From contig NZ_CP031416.1 of NCBI RefSeq assembly GCF_003367375.1, forward strand, positions 3,293,501-3,357,500: 64,000 nt of DNA. The letters run 5' to 3'. Below are positions 63,998-64,000 of this stretch, one piece after another. Made by a program: the position numbers and the translations under genes. This DNA is from Gallaecimonas mangrovi (GTDB lineage Bacteria; Pseudomonadota; Gammaproteobacteria; Enterobacterales; Gallaecimonadaceae). The number at the start of each line of letters is the position of its first letter. The first letter of the stretch is position 1. The notes below the pieces were generated by a model. It was given only the letters and a program-made list of their open reading frames with translations, was not told the origin of the DNA and did no database searches.

Positions 63998-64000
63998 TTC

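Overview
The window is a chromosomal segment of a Gram-negative gammaproteobacterium. Signs are a complete type VI secretion system (T6SS), recC-recB-recD in that order, purH-purD behind a PurR-like operator, a family I lipase with its foldase, and eutBC. Codon use suggests a moderately GC-rich genome, perhaps a Gallaecimonas-like or other marine/estuarine lineage, but no rRNA is present to test that. There is no rRNA, tRNA, CRISPR array or recognisable insertion sequence. Nearly every intergenic gap outside the T6SS ends in a clear GC-rich hairpin with a T-run, which makes the transcription units easy to read.

Layout. 1-5.8 kb: the 3' part of an AsmA-like gene (frameshifted), a metallo-beta-lactamase-fold hydrolase divergent from a LysR regulator, and an M48-type membrane metalloprotease. 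5.9-36.9 kb: a T6SS locus. Read on the minus strand from 34.7 kb down it is tagH(fha), tssJ, tssK, tssL, tssM, tagF, pppA, tssA, tssB, tssC, a second tssC-like gene, tagJ, tssE, tssF, tssG, clpV, hcp, vgrG, two small accessory genes, an Rhs effector and a probable immunity gene. The kinase gene ppkA is divergent at 35-36.9 kb. The block tssA to tssG follows the Rhizobium imp order (impA to impH, including impD and impE). PpkA, PppA, the FHA protein and TagF form the threonine-phosphorylation control circuit. The Rhs tail looks like an ADP-ribosyltransferase toxin, and both the tail and the immunity gene are AT-rich compared with the Rhs core.

36.9-52.5 kb: housekeeping and metabolic genes. 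These are a Cys-rich SO_0444-type metal permease, purH-purD, a VanZ-like protein, a chemoreceptor, an M61 peptidase, eutBC, a quinone oxidoreductase, a YebC/TACO1-like protein, the lipase foldase and lipase, and a small membrane protein. 52.6-61.4 kb: recC, recB and recD, translationally overlapping. RecB has an unusual insert between helicase motifs II and III, and recD is frameshifted near its 5' end.

61.4-64 kb: a 720-bp GC-rich, hairpin-rich, repeat-like stretch. It is followed by two very AT-rich minus-strand genes running off the window end. One encodes a stand-alone RelA/SpoT-type nucleotidyltransferase. Immediately upstream (4-bp gap) is a protein with a helical region, pentapeptide repeats and a winged-helix-like C-terminus. 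This pair, next to recBCD, looks like a horizontally acquired conflict or anti-phage module and is the most likely undescribed system here.

Two genes (asmA-like, recD) carry single frameshifts. They could be real mutations or base-calling errors in the assembly.
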